Below, piece after piece: positions 18,000 through 26,796 of a DNA stretch of 64,000 nt; position 1 is the stretch's first letter, and every line of letters starts with the position of its first letter. The translations under genes were made by a program, and so were the position numbers. Source of the DNA: Flavobacterium undicola (GTDB lineage: Bacteria; Bacteroidota; Bacteroidia; Flavobacteriales; Flavobacteriaceae); the NCBI RefSeq assembly GCF_009909155.2, contig NZ_JAAAPM020000006.1, positions 1 through 64,000 on the forward strand, read 5' to 3'. The notes below the pieces were generated by a model. It did not search any database and had not been told where the DNA came from. It worked only from the letters and a program-made list of their open reading frames with translations.

Positions 18000-18965
18000 A
18001 TGCTAAAAGTAGGAGTTTTAGGTGCTGGTCATCTGGGAAAAATTCATTTGCGTTTATTACAACAATCTGAAAAATATGAATTAGTTGGTTTTTATGACGA
18101 AAATCAAGAATACGCCGAAAAAATCTCAAAAGAATTTGGATACACTAACTTCAACACTATTGCTAAATTAATTCATGCTGTAGACGTAATCGATATTGTA
18201 ACTCCTACCCTTTCGCACTACAAATGCGCCAGAACGGCCATCAAATCAGGAAAACACGTTTTTATTGAAAAACCCATTTCGAATACCATCGAAGAAGCCG
18301 AAGAAATCATTGCCTTAGCAAACGAATACAATGTTAAAGGACAAGTAGGACACGTAGAACGTTTTAATCCCGCCTTCATTGCTACGAAAAATATGGTTGA
18401 AAATCCGATGTTTATAGAAACGCATCGTTTGGCCGAATTCAATCCGCGTGGTACAGATGTTCCTGTGGTTCTGGATTTAATGATTCACGATATTGATGTT
18501 ATTTTAAGTGTTGTCAATTCAAAAGTAAAAAACATCAGCGCCAGCGGAGTTTCAGTAATCAGTGACACACCAGACATTGCCAATGCCCGAATCGAATTTG
18601 AAAATGGTTGTGTTGCCAATTTAACAGCAAGCCGAATTTCGATGAAAAACATGCGCAAAACACGTTTCTTCCAAAAAGACGCTTACATCTCCGTTGACTT
18701 TTTAGAGAAAAAATGTGAGGTCGTAAAAATGAAAGATGCTCCTGAAGTTCCCGGCGATTTTGATATGATTTTACAAAATGCCGAAGGAGTAAAAAAACAA
18801 ATCTATTTTTCGAATCCTGAAGTACAACAAAACAACGCCATCTTAGACGAATTAGAAACATTTGCTGATGCTATTGTCAATAATACAGCTCCAATTGTAA
18901 CTCTGGATCAAGCTACCGAAGCTTTAAGAGTTGCACACCAAATTATAGCTTGTTTCAAGAAATAA
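18000..18965 (+). CDS. Gfo/Idh/MocA family oxidoreductase
   Basis: A 321-residue NAD(P)-dependent sugar or polyol dehydrogenase-like protein. The N-terminal Rossmann fold starts LKVGVLGAGHLGKIHLRLL, followed by HVFIEKPISNTIEEAEEI with the family's EKP motif and catalytic lysine. The C-terminal substrate domain includes GHVERFNPAF and LMIHDIDVIL. Homologues are encoded next to pcm or hbd in other flavobacteria as far as I recall, but the substrate is unknown. A TATTTTTG box precedes the start, and a perfect hairpin terminator follows. Confidence 0.88.
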   Translation: MLKVGVLGAGHLGKIHLRLLQQSEKYELVGFYDENQEYAEKISKEFGYTNFNTIAKLIHAVDVIDIVTPTLSHYKCARTAIKSGKHVFIEKPISNTIEEAEEIIALANEYNVKGQVGHVERFNPAFIATKNMVENPMFIETHRLAEFNPRGTDVPVVLDLMIHDIDVILSVVNSKVKNISASGVSVISDTPDIANARIEFENGCVANLTASRISMKNMRKTRFFQKDAYISVDFLEKKCEVVKMKDAPEVPGDFDMILQNAEGVKKQIYFSNPEVQQNNAILDELETFADAIVNNTAPIVTLDQATEALRVAHQIIACFKK

Positions 18966-18994
18966 ATATTTTTTTTACACAAACATTAAATTTT

Positions 18995-19021
18995 AAAAGT
19001 TACGTTTCGTAACTTTTATTT
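18995..19021 (+). terminator. Terminator after the Gfo/Idh oxidoreductase gene
   Basis: AAAAGTTACG-TTT-CGTAACTTTT, a perfect 10-bp stem, followed by ATTTTTTT. It separates this gene from hbd 30 bases further on. Confidence 0.8.
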
Positions 19022-19045
19022 TTTTAAATATAAATCGAATACTGA

Positions 19046-19933
19046 ATGAAAATAGTAGCAGTAATAGGCGCAGGAACTATGGGTAATGGAATTGCTCATA
19101 CTTTTGCCCAAAATGGTTTTACCGTAAAATTGATTGATGTTTCCGAAGAAGCTTTGGAAAAAGGAATGACTACTATTTTTACCAATTTGGACAGAATGCA
19201 AAACAAAGGAAGCATTACTGCCGAAGATAAAATGAAAACCATTTCGAATATTATTTGCTATACTGATATTGAAGACGGTGTGGTTGGTGCTGATTTAGTG
19301 ATTGAAGCGGCAACTGAAAACCTGGATTTAAAACTTAAAATATTCAAAAAACTGAACGAATATTGTTCTCACAACACTATTTTTGCTACTAATACTTCTT
19401 CTATTTCCATTACTCAAATTGCAGCTGTAGTCGCGCATCCGGAACGGGTAATTGGGATGCACTTTATGAATCCTGTCCCCCTAATGCCTTTGGTAGAAGT
19501 CATTCGCGGTTACAACACCAGCGATGAAGTAACCCAATTCATAACGACATTAGCATCCAAATTAGGAAAAACAGCTGTTGAAGCCCATGATTATCCCGGT
19601 TTTGTTGCCAATAGAATTTTGATGCCTATGATTAACGAAGCCATTGAAACCTTATATAACAAAGTAGCTGGAGTGAGCGAAATTGACAACGTAATGAAAT
19701 TAGGAATGGGACATCCGATGGGACCTTTACAACTAGCTGATTTTATTGGACTTGATGTTTGTTTATCGATATTAAATGTGATGTACGAAGGTTTTAAAAA
19801 TCCAAAATACGCTCCTTGCCCACTTTTAGTTAACATGGTCAATGCTAAAAAATTAGGCGTAAAATCGGGAGAAGGATTTTATGATTACAGAGAAAGTAAA
19901 AAAGCAGAGAAAGTTTCTAAACAATTCCAATAG
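19046..19933 (+). CDS. hbd: 3-hydroxybutyryl-CoA dehydrogenase
   Basis: Oxidises or reduces 3-hydroxyacyl-CoA with NAD(P), in fatty-acid or butanoate metabolism. The N-terminal Rossmann motif is VAVIGAGTMGNGIAHTFAQN. The family's FATNTSSISITQIA, then HFMNPVPLMPLVEVIRG with the catalytic histidine, and HDYPGFVANRILMPMINEA are all present, as is the C-terminal dimer domain ending GVKSGEGFYDY. The 295-residue length is typical of the stand-alone bacterial enzyme. It is followed 18 bases later by yggS in the same direction. Confidence 0.94.
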   Translation: MKIVAVIGAGTMGNGIAHTFAQNGFTVKLIDVSEEALEKGMTTIFTNLDRMQNKGSITAEDKMKTISNIICYTDIEDGVVGADLVIEAATENLDLKLKIFKKLNEYCSHNTIFATNTSSISITQIAAVVAHPERVIGMHFMNPVPLMPLVEVIRGYNTSDEVTQFITTLASKLGKTAVEAHDYPGFVANRILMPMINEAIETLYNKVAGVSEIDNVMKLGMGHPMGPLQLADFIGLDVCLSILNVMYEGFKNPKYAPCPLLVNMVNAKKLGVKSGEGFYDYRESKKAEKVSKQFQ

Positions 19934-19951
19934 AATTAAAAAAACACAACA

Positions 19952-20626
19952 ATGTCAATTGCAGAAAATTTACTGTCTATAAAAAACAATTTACCCGAAC
20001 AAGTAACTTTGGTAGCGGTTTCTAAAACCAAACCCGTTGCTGATTTGATGGAAGCTTACAATGCAGGTCAAAGGATTTTTGGTGAAAACAAAATTCAGGA
20101 AATGACCGAAAAATGGACGCAAATGCCCAAAGACATTCAATGGCACATGATTGGTCACGTTCAAACCAATAAAGTCAAATTCATGGTTGAATATGTGAGT
20201 TTAATTCATGGCGTGGATAGTTTTAAATTGTTACAAGAAATCAACAAACAAGCTCAAAAACACAATCGTGTAATTGATTGTTTACTTCAAATACACATTG
20301 CGGAAGAAGAAACTAAATTTGGTTTAGATGAAGAAGAATTAAACGAGATTCTTAATTTCGTTCAAAATAACAAAGAAGGATTTAAAAATATCCGAATTGT
20401 GGGTTTAATGGGGATGGCTACTTTTACGGATAATCAAGAGCAAATCAAAAAAGAATTCTCACATTTGAAATCTATTTTTGACAAAACAAACCTACTTCTA
20501 ACTTCTAACTTCAAACTTCTAACTTTGTCCATGGGAATGTCAGGCGATTATAAATTAGCTATTGAATGTGGTAGTACGATGATTCGAGTAGGAAGCAGTA
20601 TCTTTGGAAATCGCAATTATCAATAG
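19952..20626 (+). CDS. YggS-type PLP homeostasis protein with microsatellite insertion
   Basis: A 224-residue member of the YggS/PROSC family, a pyridoxal-phosphate-binding barrel that maintains vitamin B6 balance. The PLP lysine is in TLVAVSKTKPVADLMEAY; WHMIGHVQTNKVKFM and TLSMGMSGDYKLAIECGSTM (phosphate binding) are conserved. Residues about 181-191, LLLTSNFKLLT, are encoded by CTTCTAAC-type repeat DNA at 20492-20525, matching the intergenic microsatellites of this genome. The frame is kept and the flanking motifs are intact, so the protein is probably functional. The left inverted repeat of the next gene's flank overlaps its stop codon. Confidence 0.9.
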   Translation: MSIAENLLSIKNNLPEQVTLVAVSKTKPVADLMEAYNAGQRIFGENKIQEMTEKWTQMPKDIQWHMIGHVQTNKVKFMVEYVSLIHGVDSFKLLQEINKQAQKHNRVIDCLLQIHIAEEETKFGLDEEELNEILNFVQNNKEGFKNIRIVGLMGMATFTDNQEQIKKEFSHLKSIFDKTNLLLTSNFKLLTLSMGMSGDYKLAIECGSTMIRVGSSIFGNRNYQ

Positions 20627-20658
20627 CAATTGCAATAACAAAATTCAATGTCAATTTC
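20619..20658 (+). repeat. Left inverted repeat around the four-helix-bundle gene
   Basis: ATCAATAGCAAT (20619-20630) and, after a TGCAAT insert, AACAAAATTCAATGTCAATT (from 20637). The reverse complement of 21073-21105 matches this with a few changes and without the insert. It overlaps the last codons of yggS. Confidence 0.6.
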
Positions 20659-20672
20659 AATAACAGTGAAAA

Positions 20673-21041
20673 ATGGAAGTAAACGAGCCTCATTTTGACA
20701 AAATTTATAATTTAGAAGACAGATTAGTTCGATTTGCTGGCGAAAGTATTTTCTTTGTTAGAAAATTAGATAAAACATTCGAACTTGATTATTATAAAAA
20801 TCAATTAATTAGATCTTCTGGAAGTGCCGCACTTAATTATGGTGAAGCACAAGGTACAATATCTAGTAAAGATTTTATTTTCAAAGTTTCATTAGTTGTA
20901 AAAGAACTTAAAGAATCTAGAAATTCATTAAAAATTCTTGATTACATAAAAGCAGGAGATTCAGAAGAAAGAAAATGGCTTTTGACGGAAGTTGAAGAAC
21001 TTATCGCAATCGCTTCAAAAATGATAAACAACAAGAAATAA
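20673..21041 (+). CDS. Four-helix-bundle protein (S23-like)
   Basis: A 122-residue protein of the four-helix-bundle/S23 family, first known from open reading frames in 23S rRNA intervening sequences and related to the Avd accessory protein of diversity-generating retroelements. Visible hallmarks are NLEDRLVRFAGESI near the start, QLIRSSGSAALNYGEAQG in the middle, and the charged KELKESRNSLKIL helix. Its biochemical role is unknown. No reverse transcriptase or rRNA lies nearby. Inverted repeats flank the gene, and it splits an otherwise housekeeping row, which suggests it arrived as a small cassette. Confidence 0.85.
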   Translation: MEVNEPHFDKIYNLEDRLVRFAGESIFFVRKLDKTFELDYYKNQLIRSSGSAALNYGEAQGTISSKDFIFKVSLVVKELKESRNSLKILDYIKAGDSEERKWLLTEVEELIAIASKMINNKK

Positions 21042-21072
21042 ATCAATTGCAATAACAATTTTCAATTTTTAA

Positions 21073-21105
21073 GAATTGACATTGATTTTTGTCATTGCTA
21101 TTGAT
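21073..21105 (-). repeat. Right inverted repeat around the four-helix-bundle gene
   Basis: GAATTGACATTGATTTTTGT then CATTGCTATTGAT, the near reverse complement of the left repeat at 20619-20658. The stretch 21042-21131 is made almost entirely of such CAATTG/ATTGAC words. Confidence 0.6.
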
Positions 21106-21131
21106 TTTTGATATTGAAATTGACATTCAAC

Positions 21132-22493
21132 ATGTACGCAATATTAGACATAGAAACCACTGGAGGGCAATTCAACGAAGAAGGAATTACTGAAATTGCT
21201 ATATATAAGTTTGATGGTCATCAAATTGTTGATCAATTCATCAGTTTAGTGAATCCTGAAATTCCCATTCAACCCTTTGTAGTTAAATTGACTGGGATTA
21301 ATAATGCTATGTTGCATTCGGCACCTAAATTTTATGAAGTGGCTAAGCGCATCATTGAAATGACAGAAGGTTGTGTTTTAGTGGCTCATAATGCCGATTT
21401 TGACTATCGCATTCTTCGAACTGAATTTCGCCGTTTAGGATATGATTTTAATATCAAAACGCTTTGTACCGTTGAATTATCCAAAAAACTATTGCCTGAA
21501 CAAACTTCGCATAGTCTGGGGAAATTAGTCCGTGCTTTAGGAATTCCAATGGCCGACAGACATCGTGCCAGCGGTGATGCCATGGCAACTGTGAAGCTAT
21601 TCAAAATGTTATTGGACAAAGACCTGGAAAAAGAAATTATTACTGGCTTAATCAAGTCGGAAATACAAAAAGGTATTGCTCCAAAACTATTAGATATTAT
21701 TGGAAGTTTACCTTCAAAAACAGGAGTATATTACATTCATAATGAAGAAGGTAAAATAATTTTTATTGGTAAAAGCCGAAACATCAAAAAAAGAGTCAAT
21801 CAGCATTTTACGGGAATCACCAGAAGCGCTAAAAAAATCCAAGCGGAGGTTTTTACTGTAACTTATGAAGAAACCGGAAACGAACTCATTGCACTGATAA
21901 AAGAAGCTCAGGAAATTAAGATAAACAAACCCGTTTACAACCGAATGGCTCGCAAGAATCATTTTTCATGGGCTATTTATTCTGAAAAAGACAGCGAGGG
22001 TTATTTGCGTTTAAAACTGCAAAAAACCGATGGGAGAAAAAAAGAAATTCTTTCGTATGTGAATGCCGCTGATGGAAAAAATGCACTGTTTCGTATTACA
22101 GCCAATTACCATTTGTGCCAAAAATTAACAGGTTTATATGAAACCAAAACCCATTGTTTTCAACATACTATTAACGAATGTGACGGCGCCTGTGTGGGTA
22201 AAATTCCAAGCTCAGAATACAACGAAAGAATTCAAAGTTTCATTGATAAAAACAGCTTCGACAATAAAAACATGATTGTTATTGACCGGGGAAGAAATAT
22301 CAATGAAAGAAGTGCCATATTAGTCGAAAATGGTGTTTATAAAGGCTATGCTTTTTATGATTTGAACTATCAGATTACCAATGTCGATATCCTAAAAAAT
22401 ATCCTAATTCCAATGGAAAATAATCGGGATACACAACGAATTATTCAAGCTTACATTAGAAAAAACAAATCCTTAAAGATTATTCATTTTTAG
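21132..22493 (+). CDS. DEDDh exonuclease fused to a GIY-YIG nuclease domain
   Basis: A 453-residue protein. Residues 1-170 form a DNA polymerase III epsilon-like 3'-5' exonuclease: AILDIETTGG, then VAHNADFDYRIL and HRASGDAMAT supply the acidic and His residues. Residues about 205-290 are a GIY-YIG domain of the UvrC/Cho type (TGVYYIHNEEGKIIFIGKS, later EALIKEAQEIKINKPVYN-like segment). A C-terminal region with several cysteines (CFQHTINECDGACVGK) follows, as in Cho-like repair nucleases. A role in excising DNA lesions is likely but inferred. The start is MYAILDIET; an upstream TTG would run into the repeat flank. Confidence 0.88.
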   Translation: MYAILDIETTGGQFNEEGITEIAIYKFDGHQIVDQFISLVNPEIPIQPFVVKLTGINNAMLHSAPKFYEVAKRIIEMTEGCVLVAHNADFDYRILRTEFRRLGYDFNIKTLCTVELSKKLLPEQTSHSLGKLVRALGIPMADRHRASGDAMATVKLFKMLLDKDLEKEIITGLIKSEIQKGIAPKLLDIIGSLPSKTGVYYIHNEEGKIIFIGKSRNIKKRVNQHFTGITRSAKKIQAEVFTVTYEETGNELIALIKEAQEIKINKPVYNRMARKNHFSWAIYSEKDSEGYLRLKLQKTDGRKKEILSYVNAADGKNALFRITANYHLCQKLTGLYETKTHCFQHTINECDGACVGKIPSSEYNERIQSFIDKNSFDNKNMIVIDRGRNINERSAILVENGVYKGYAFYDLNYQITNVDILKNILIPMENNRDTQRIIQAYIRKNKSLKIIHF

Positions 22494-22567
22494 AAAAAAG
22501 ACTATATTGTCATTAATGCACAAGCACAAAACTTGTTAAAAATTTTGTTTTTCCCTAGAAACCAAAT

Positions 22568-23491
22568 ATGAAACACCTAATTACCATAATCGGGCCTACA
22601 GCCATAGGAAAAACTGCTTTGAGTATTCAATTAGCCAATCATTACAATTGCGAAATTGTTTCTTGTGATAGCCGTCAGTTTTTTAAGGAAATGACTATTG
22701 GAACTGCTGTTCCAAATCCAAAAGAATTGGTTGCTGCAAAGCATCATTTTATCCAAAACAAATCTATTTTTGAAAATTATACCGTAGGCGATTTCGAAAA
22801 AGAAGCCATGGCAACCATTGAAGAATTGTTCAAAACCAATGATTATGTGGTTTTAGTAGGCGGTTCCGGATTATATGTCAATGCTATCTTGCAAGGTTTT
22901 GACGATTTCCCTGAAATTGATTCGGCTGTACGCCAAGAAGTCAATGAGCAATACGAAAAACTAGGTATCGTTTATTTACAGGGAGAGCTAAAAAAACGAG
23001 ATCCTGATTATTTCGAAAAAATTAATCTCGAAAATCCGCAAACCTTACTCAATCCGCAACGTATGATGCGATTTGTAGAAGTTTGTATTGGAACAGGAAA
23101 AGCCTATTCTTCTTTTTTAAACCAAAAGAAAAACGAAAGAAGCTTCACTCCTATCCTCATTGGCCTTGAAGCCGAAAGAAATGTGATGTACAACCGTATC
23201 AACCAACGCGTAGACATTATGCTGAATGAAGGTTTGCTTCAGGAAGCCAAAAGTTTGTATCCAAATAAGGAGTTAAATGCACTGCAAACCGTCGGTTACC
23301 GAGAATTATTTAGTTATTTTGACAAGGAATTCTCTTTAGAATTTGCCATCGAAGAAATCAAGAAAAACACCCGTCGTTTTGCAAAACGCCAACTCACTTG
23401 GTTCAAACGAGATGAAAACACCAAATGGTTTCATTTTGAAACACCAATACATCAAATAATTGATTATATCAATTTGAAACAAAAATCATAA
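22568..23491 (+). CDS. miaA: tRNA dimethylallyltransferase
   Basis: Adds a dimethylallyl group to A37 of tRNAs that read codons starting with U, which steadies codon pairing. The P-loop IIGPTAIGKTALSIQLA opens the protein, followed by VSCDSRQFFKEMTIGTAVP, the catalytic/substrate segment of the family. VLVGGSGLYVNAILQGFD and the later LNALQTVGYRELFSYFDKE are also characteristic. At 307 residues it has normal length. It is followed 20 bases later by the thioesterase gene on the same strand. Confidence 0.96.
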   Translation: MKHLITIIGPTAIGKTALSIQLANHYNCEIVSCDSRQFFKEMTIGTAVPNPKELVAAKHHFIQNKSIFENYTVGDFEKEAMATIEELFKTNDYVVLVGGSGLYVNAILQGFDDFPEIDSAVRQEVNEQYEKLGIVYLQGELKKRDPDYFEKINLENPQTLLNPQRMMRFVEVCIGTGKAYSSFLNQKKNERSFTPILIGLEAERNVMYNRINQRVDIMLNEGLLQEAKSLYPNKELNALQTVGYRELFSYFDKEFSLEFAIEEIKKNTRRFAKRQLTWFKRDENTKWFHFETPIHQIIDYINLKQKS

Positions 23492-23511
23492 ATCTAAATT
23501 CATAAATCTCC

Positions 23512-24252
23512 ATGCCAATAGATTCTAATTTCACTTCTGTATTAAGTAAAGATTTTGAAATCAATTTTACTCAATGTTTGCCATCGGGAAACTTAAAATA
23601 TACTGAATTGTGTAATCTTTTACAGCTTACAGCAGCAGCGCATTCTGAAATTGGAGGCATCAGTTTTACTGATATGCAGGAATTTGACCAAGCCTGGGTT
23701 TTGAGCAGAATGCGAGTAGAAATTAGCGATTTGCCAAAATGGAAAGATACCGTAACGGTAAAAACATGGATTAACAGTTTGGAAAATTCGCGTTCGGTAC
23801 GTGCTTTAGAAATGTATGTCAATGGTAAAAAAATGGTGGGTTGCGAGACTTTTTGGGCGGTTTTTAATACTAAAAAACGTCGTCCTGAACTATTAACATT
23901 GGCACACGATCATTTTGAATTATTCCCGGATTTAAAAGCTACTCAAGAAGGATTTTCAAAAATTGAAATCAATCCTGAAAAAGAAGAAGTTTTTAGTAAA
24001 ACCGTTATTTTGTCTGATTTGGATATTGTCAACCATGTTAATAATGTCAAATATCTGGAATGGTGCATGGATTTGGTAGATGAAAACATCATTTTGAAGC
24101 AAAAAATAAAAAGCTTCGAAATGAATTTCATGAAAGAACTTTCATTGCGCGATCAAGTTATGATTCATGAAAATGTTTCAGACGATGTTATTGTTTTTAG
24201 CATCACTAAAGAAGATAAAAACTGTTTTGCCTTACAGTTAAATTTGAGGTAA
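23512..24252 (+). CDS. Acyl-ACP thioesterase (FatA-like)
   Basis: A 246-residue double-hotdog hydrolase expected to release fatty acids from acyl carrier protein. The first hotdog carries the family's AWVLSRMRVEISDLPKW, and the second has DLDIVNHVNNVKYLEWCMD, the Asn/His-containing active-site region. The length suits bacterial and plastid-type FatA/FatB homologues. No signal peptide is present. It follows miaA closely and shares its direction and terminator, so the two are probably co-transcribed, though nothing links their functions. Confidence 0.9.
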   Translation: MPIDSNFTSVLSKDFEINFTQCLPSGNLKYTELCNLLQLTAAAHSEIGGISFTDMQEFDQAWVLSRMRVEISDLPKWKDTVTVKTWINSLENSRSVRALEMYVNGKKMVGCETFWAVFNTKKRRPELLTLAHDHFELFPDLKATQEGFSKIEINPEKEEVFSKTVILSDLDIVNHVNNVKYLEWCMDLVDENIILKQKIKSFEMNFMKELSLRDQVMIHENVSDDVIVFSITKEDKNCFALQLNLR

Positions 24253-24293
24253 ATTTCCAAAAACAATCCTAATTTTTGCTAATTAAAAGTTAT

Positions 24294-24329
24294 AAAGCCA
24301 AACTGAATTTTTTAGCTTGGCTTTTTTTG
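24294..24329 (+). terminator. Terminator of the miaA-thioesterase unit
   Basis: AAAGCCAA and TTGGCTTT pair around a 15-base loop and are followed by a run of T. It lies about 40 bases after the thioesterase stop codon. Confidence 0.75.
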
Positions 24330-24352
24330 TCTTATTTTAATCTTTCAAAATA

Positions 24353-25039
24353 ATGACAATCATCAAAAATCTTTTCAAAAATACAGAACCTATTCATCTA
24401 TTGGCTAATGCCAATTCGGAGAAGGATTATTTTCCTTTGGATTTATCAGCTTCTAATGTGGATTTAGAAACGATTAATCTCGCAAATGCTACAGCAGTTG
24501 AAGCTTACATTCAACAACAAAGAGAATTTTGCGATTCTAAAATTGCCTTTGGAGGTTATCTGGAAAAACGAAATTTATACCAAAGAAGTACCCATTTTAA
24601 GAATGAGAATTCAGAAGAACGTAACATTCACATTGGAGTTGATTTATGGACTCAGGCAGGAACATCCGTAATTTGTCCAATGGATGGCTGGATTCATAGT
24701 CTTAAGAATAATGCCGCAATTGGCGATTATGGGCCAACAATTATTTTAAAACATCAATTAGAAAATCATGTTTTTTATACTTTATACGGTCATTTGTCGT
24801 TAGAAAGTATAAAAAATCTAAAAAACGGAATGCCTTTTAAAAAAGGGCAAAAACTGGCAACCCTTGGAAATCCATCTGAAAATGGTGATTATGCACCACA
24901 TTTGCATTTTCAAATCATCAAAAATATTGAGGATTACGATGGAGATTATCCTGGTGTTTGCAGTGAATCTAATTTGGATTTTTATTTAGAAAATTGTCCT
25001 GACCCTAATCTATTATTAAAAATAAAAAAACTAAAATGA
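24353..25039 (+). CDS. M23 family metallopeptidase-like protein
   Basis: A 228-residue lysostaphin-type (LytM/M23) domain protein. The zinc ligands are in place: HIGVDLW (about residue 92) gives the first His and the Asp, and HLHF (about residue 183) gives the catalytic and last ligand histidines. YTLYGHLS supplies the usual middle histidine. M23 enzymes cut peptide cross-links in peptidoglycan. Unlike most, this one has no visible signal peptide, so it may be cytoplasmic or cleave another substrate. Its last four bases overlap the lipoprotein gene that follows, so the two are translationally coupled. Confidence 0.86.
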   Translation: MTIIKNLFKNTEPIHLLANANSEKDYFPLDLSASNVDLETINLANATAVEAYIQQQREFCDSKIAFGGYLEKRNLYQRSTHFKNENSEERNIHIGVDLWTQAGTSVICPMDGWIHSLKNNAAIGDYGPTIILKHQLENHVFYTLYGHLSLESIKNLKNGMPFKKGQKLATLGNPSENGDYAPHLHFQIIKNIEDYDGDYPGVCSESNLDFYLENCPDPNLLLKIKKLK

Positions 25040-25500
25040 AAAAACTGATCGTAATCTTAAGTCTAATTGCATTAGTAGGATGTAAATCAAAAAAAGTACA
25101 TCAAAAAGATGAAGTTGTAAAATTGGCTTTAAGCCAAGTCAACAGCAGTCAAAAAAACAAGGCTTACGAATTAGGAAAACGCGTTTTAATGACTTGCAAT
25201 ACATCTAAATTCAAACCCTTTACAGCCAGCGAAGCTACAACATCAGTTATCAATAATATAACTATCGAAAAACTCTCTAAAACCTGTTTCAAATACCGAC
25301 AATGGTATGGTACTTTTAAAGACTTAGAATTAGCTGAAGTGTACAAAAACACGAATGACCAAACAACAATATATCGCTTTAGAGCTTTGTATAGTAAAAA
25401 AATAGCCAACAAAGAATTGCGTGTTTTTATAAATTCCGACAATTTGGTTTCGTCCATAAAAACATCCGATTGGACAGATACTTTTACATACAACCCATAA
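25036..25500 (+). CDS. Small predicted lipoprotein, function unknown
   Basis: A 154-residue protein with a short type II signal peptide, KKLIVILSLIALVGC, whose cysteine is followed by KSKKVHQKDE. The mature part includes a cysteine in LMTCNTSKFKPF and another in KTCFKYRQWYG, then ends in a strand-rich region (LRVFINSDNLVSSIKTSDW). The start codon overlaps the stop of the M23 gene (ATGA), so the pair is likely co-expressed and may act together at the envelope. I do not recognise the family. Confidence 0.75.
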   Translation: MKKLIVILSLIALVGCKSKKVHQKDEVVKLALSQVNSSQKNKAYELGKRVLMTCNTSKFKPFTASEATTSVINNITIEKLSKTCFKYRQWYGTFKDLELAEVYKNTNDQTTIYRFRALYSKKIANKELRVFINSDNLVSSIKTSDWTDTFTYNP

Positions 25501-25510
25501 AAATCTCTAA

Positions 25511-26033
25511 ATGAAATCAAAAATAGTACTATTCTTTTTATTTATTTCGATTGCAGCCACAAGTCAGGAAATAATGACTCTAAAAGGCAATAAACAATAC
25601 AAAGCCACTCCTAATTGGAATTTCATAAGTACTAATTATTCCCTTAGTGGTGAAGTTCAAAATACAAGTAGCTAAGACAGAAAGCGGGGGTCTATTGAAA
25701 ATTTCGGCTGCTACGACCAATCCTAAATTTATTATTTCTGGCACGACGTACGTCTATCTTAGTGACAACAGCTATATCAGTTGTACCGATAAAGGACTAT
25801 TTAAAAATAGTGACAATACACTTAGTTCCTATTTTACTTTTACAGCTGCTGAAATGAACAAACTTAAAAAGCTAAACATCGCGTCGATACGTTTTAACAT
25901 CAAAGGGAAATCGGGGAATTTTAGTAGTCAAACAGGAAATTTTACAGCTATTAATAAAAAATCTTATTACACGACTAGCTATAAAAACAGCAAAAACACA
26001 TTTGATACAAACAAAGAAATTAGTGTGCTGTAA
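25511..26033 (+). pseudogene. Frameshifted small secreted protein
   Basis: An ATG 10 bases after the lipoprotein stop opens MKSKIVLFFLFISIAATSQE, a clear signal peptide, and reads on to NYSLSGEVQNTSS and a stop at about 25675. The following frame (+1) reads without a break from about 25650 to 26033, with FKIQVAKTESGGLLKISA, then YVYLSDNSYISCTDKG and RFNIKGKSGNFSSQTG. Joined near GGTGAAGTTC the two make one protein of about 173 residues. One extra base around 25650-25665 explains the break. It could be a true loss, a sequencing error or, less likely, a programmed shift. Function is unknown. Confidence 0.72.
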
Positions 26034-26162
26034 GCAGAGTAATTTTGTTTTCATCCAAAAAAATATCACAATATTTATCCACAAAAAAACATTCAAAACA
26101 AAAAATATTCTTACATTTAATTTAAAATACAAATTACGCATTTTATATTAAAAGTCTAAAAT

Positions 26163-26636
26163 ATGACTCCATCAGAAAAAATAATTCATCAATTATACAC
26201 TTCAATTGCTGATGGTACAATTTCAGAAATAGAAAGCTGTTATAATCCAAATGTAAAATTTCACGATCCTATTTTTGGCACATTAAAAGGTCCGGAAGTT
26301 CCTAAAATGTGGAAAATGTTGATTGAAAAAAGCAAAGGAAACCTAGCTATAGAATATACAATTATTAAAAGTGGCCCCCATAAAGGTTCTGCACAATGGA
26401 CGGCGACTTATACTTTTGGAAAAAACAAAAGACCAATAAAAAACACAATCCACTCAGAATTTTATTTTAAAGACGGACTCATTATCAAACAAAATGACAA
26501 TTTTGATATTTGGATTTGGGCAAAACAGGCATTCGGTTTTTCTGGTTTTCTTTTAGGTTGGACTGGTTATATGCAAAATAAAATTCATCAAAAAGCCAAA
26601 TCATCTCTTAATGATTACATAGAAACAACTTTGTAA
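26163..26636 (+). CDS. NTF2-like (SnoaL-type) protein
   Basis: A 157-residue protein with the cone-shaped NTF2-like fold pattern: an N-terminal helix pair (EKIIHQLYTSIADGTISEIE), then CYNPNVKFHDPIFGTLKGPE, where the His-Asp pair lines the pocket, and strands such as SAQWTATYTFGKNKRPIKN and SEFYFKDGLIIKQND. Many relatives are small-molecule isomerases or ligand binders, but no catalytic role can be read here. No signal peptide. It is preceded by an AT-rich spacer and followed by an MFS transporter gene 160 bases on. Confidence 0.82.
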   Translation: MTPSEKIIHQLYTSIADGTISEIESCYNPNVKFHDPIFGTLKGPEVPKMWKMLIEKSKGNLAIEYTIIKSGPHKGSAQWTATYTFGKNKRPIKNTIHSEFYFKDGLIIKQNDNFDIWIWAKQAFGFSGFLLGWTGYMQNKIHQKAKSSLNDYIETTL

Positions 26637-26796
26637 AATAAGCATACTCTATTAACTTCTCTCGCTAGTTTTTCAAAACTAAATCCAATCCATTACTTTC
26701 TGGTATCTTTTCATATTCTAAATACTTAAAAAGCATTAAATTTAACTGATCATTTAAATCCTGTCCCAATAAAAGCAATCTTTTAAAACAAAAAGA

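Noticed and set aside
20673..21041. Diversity-generating retroelement suggested by the Avd-like gene
   Set aside because: No reverse transcriptase and no template/variable repeat pair are present nearby.
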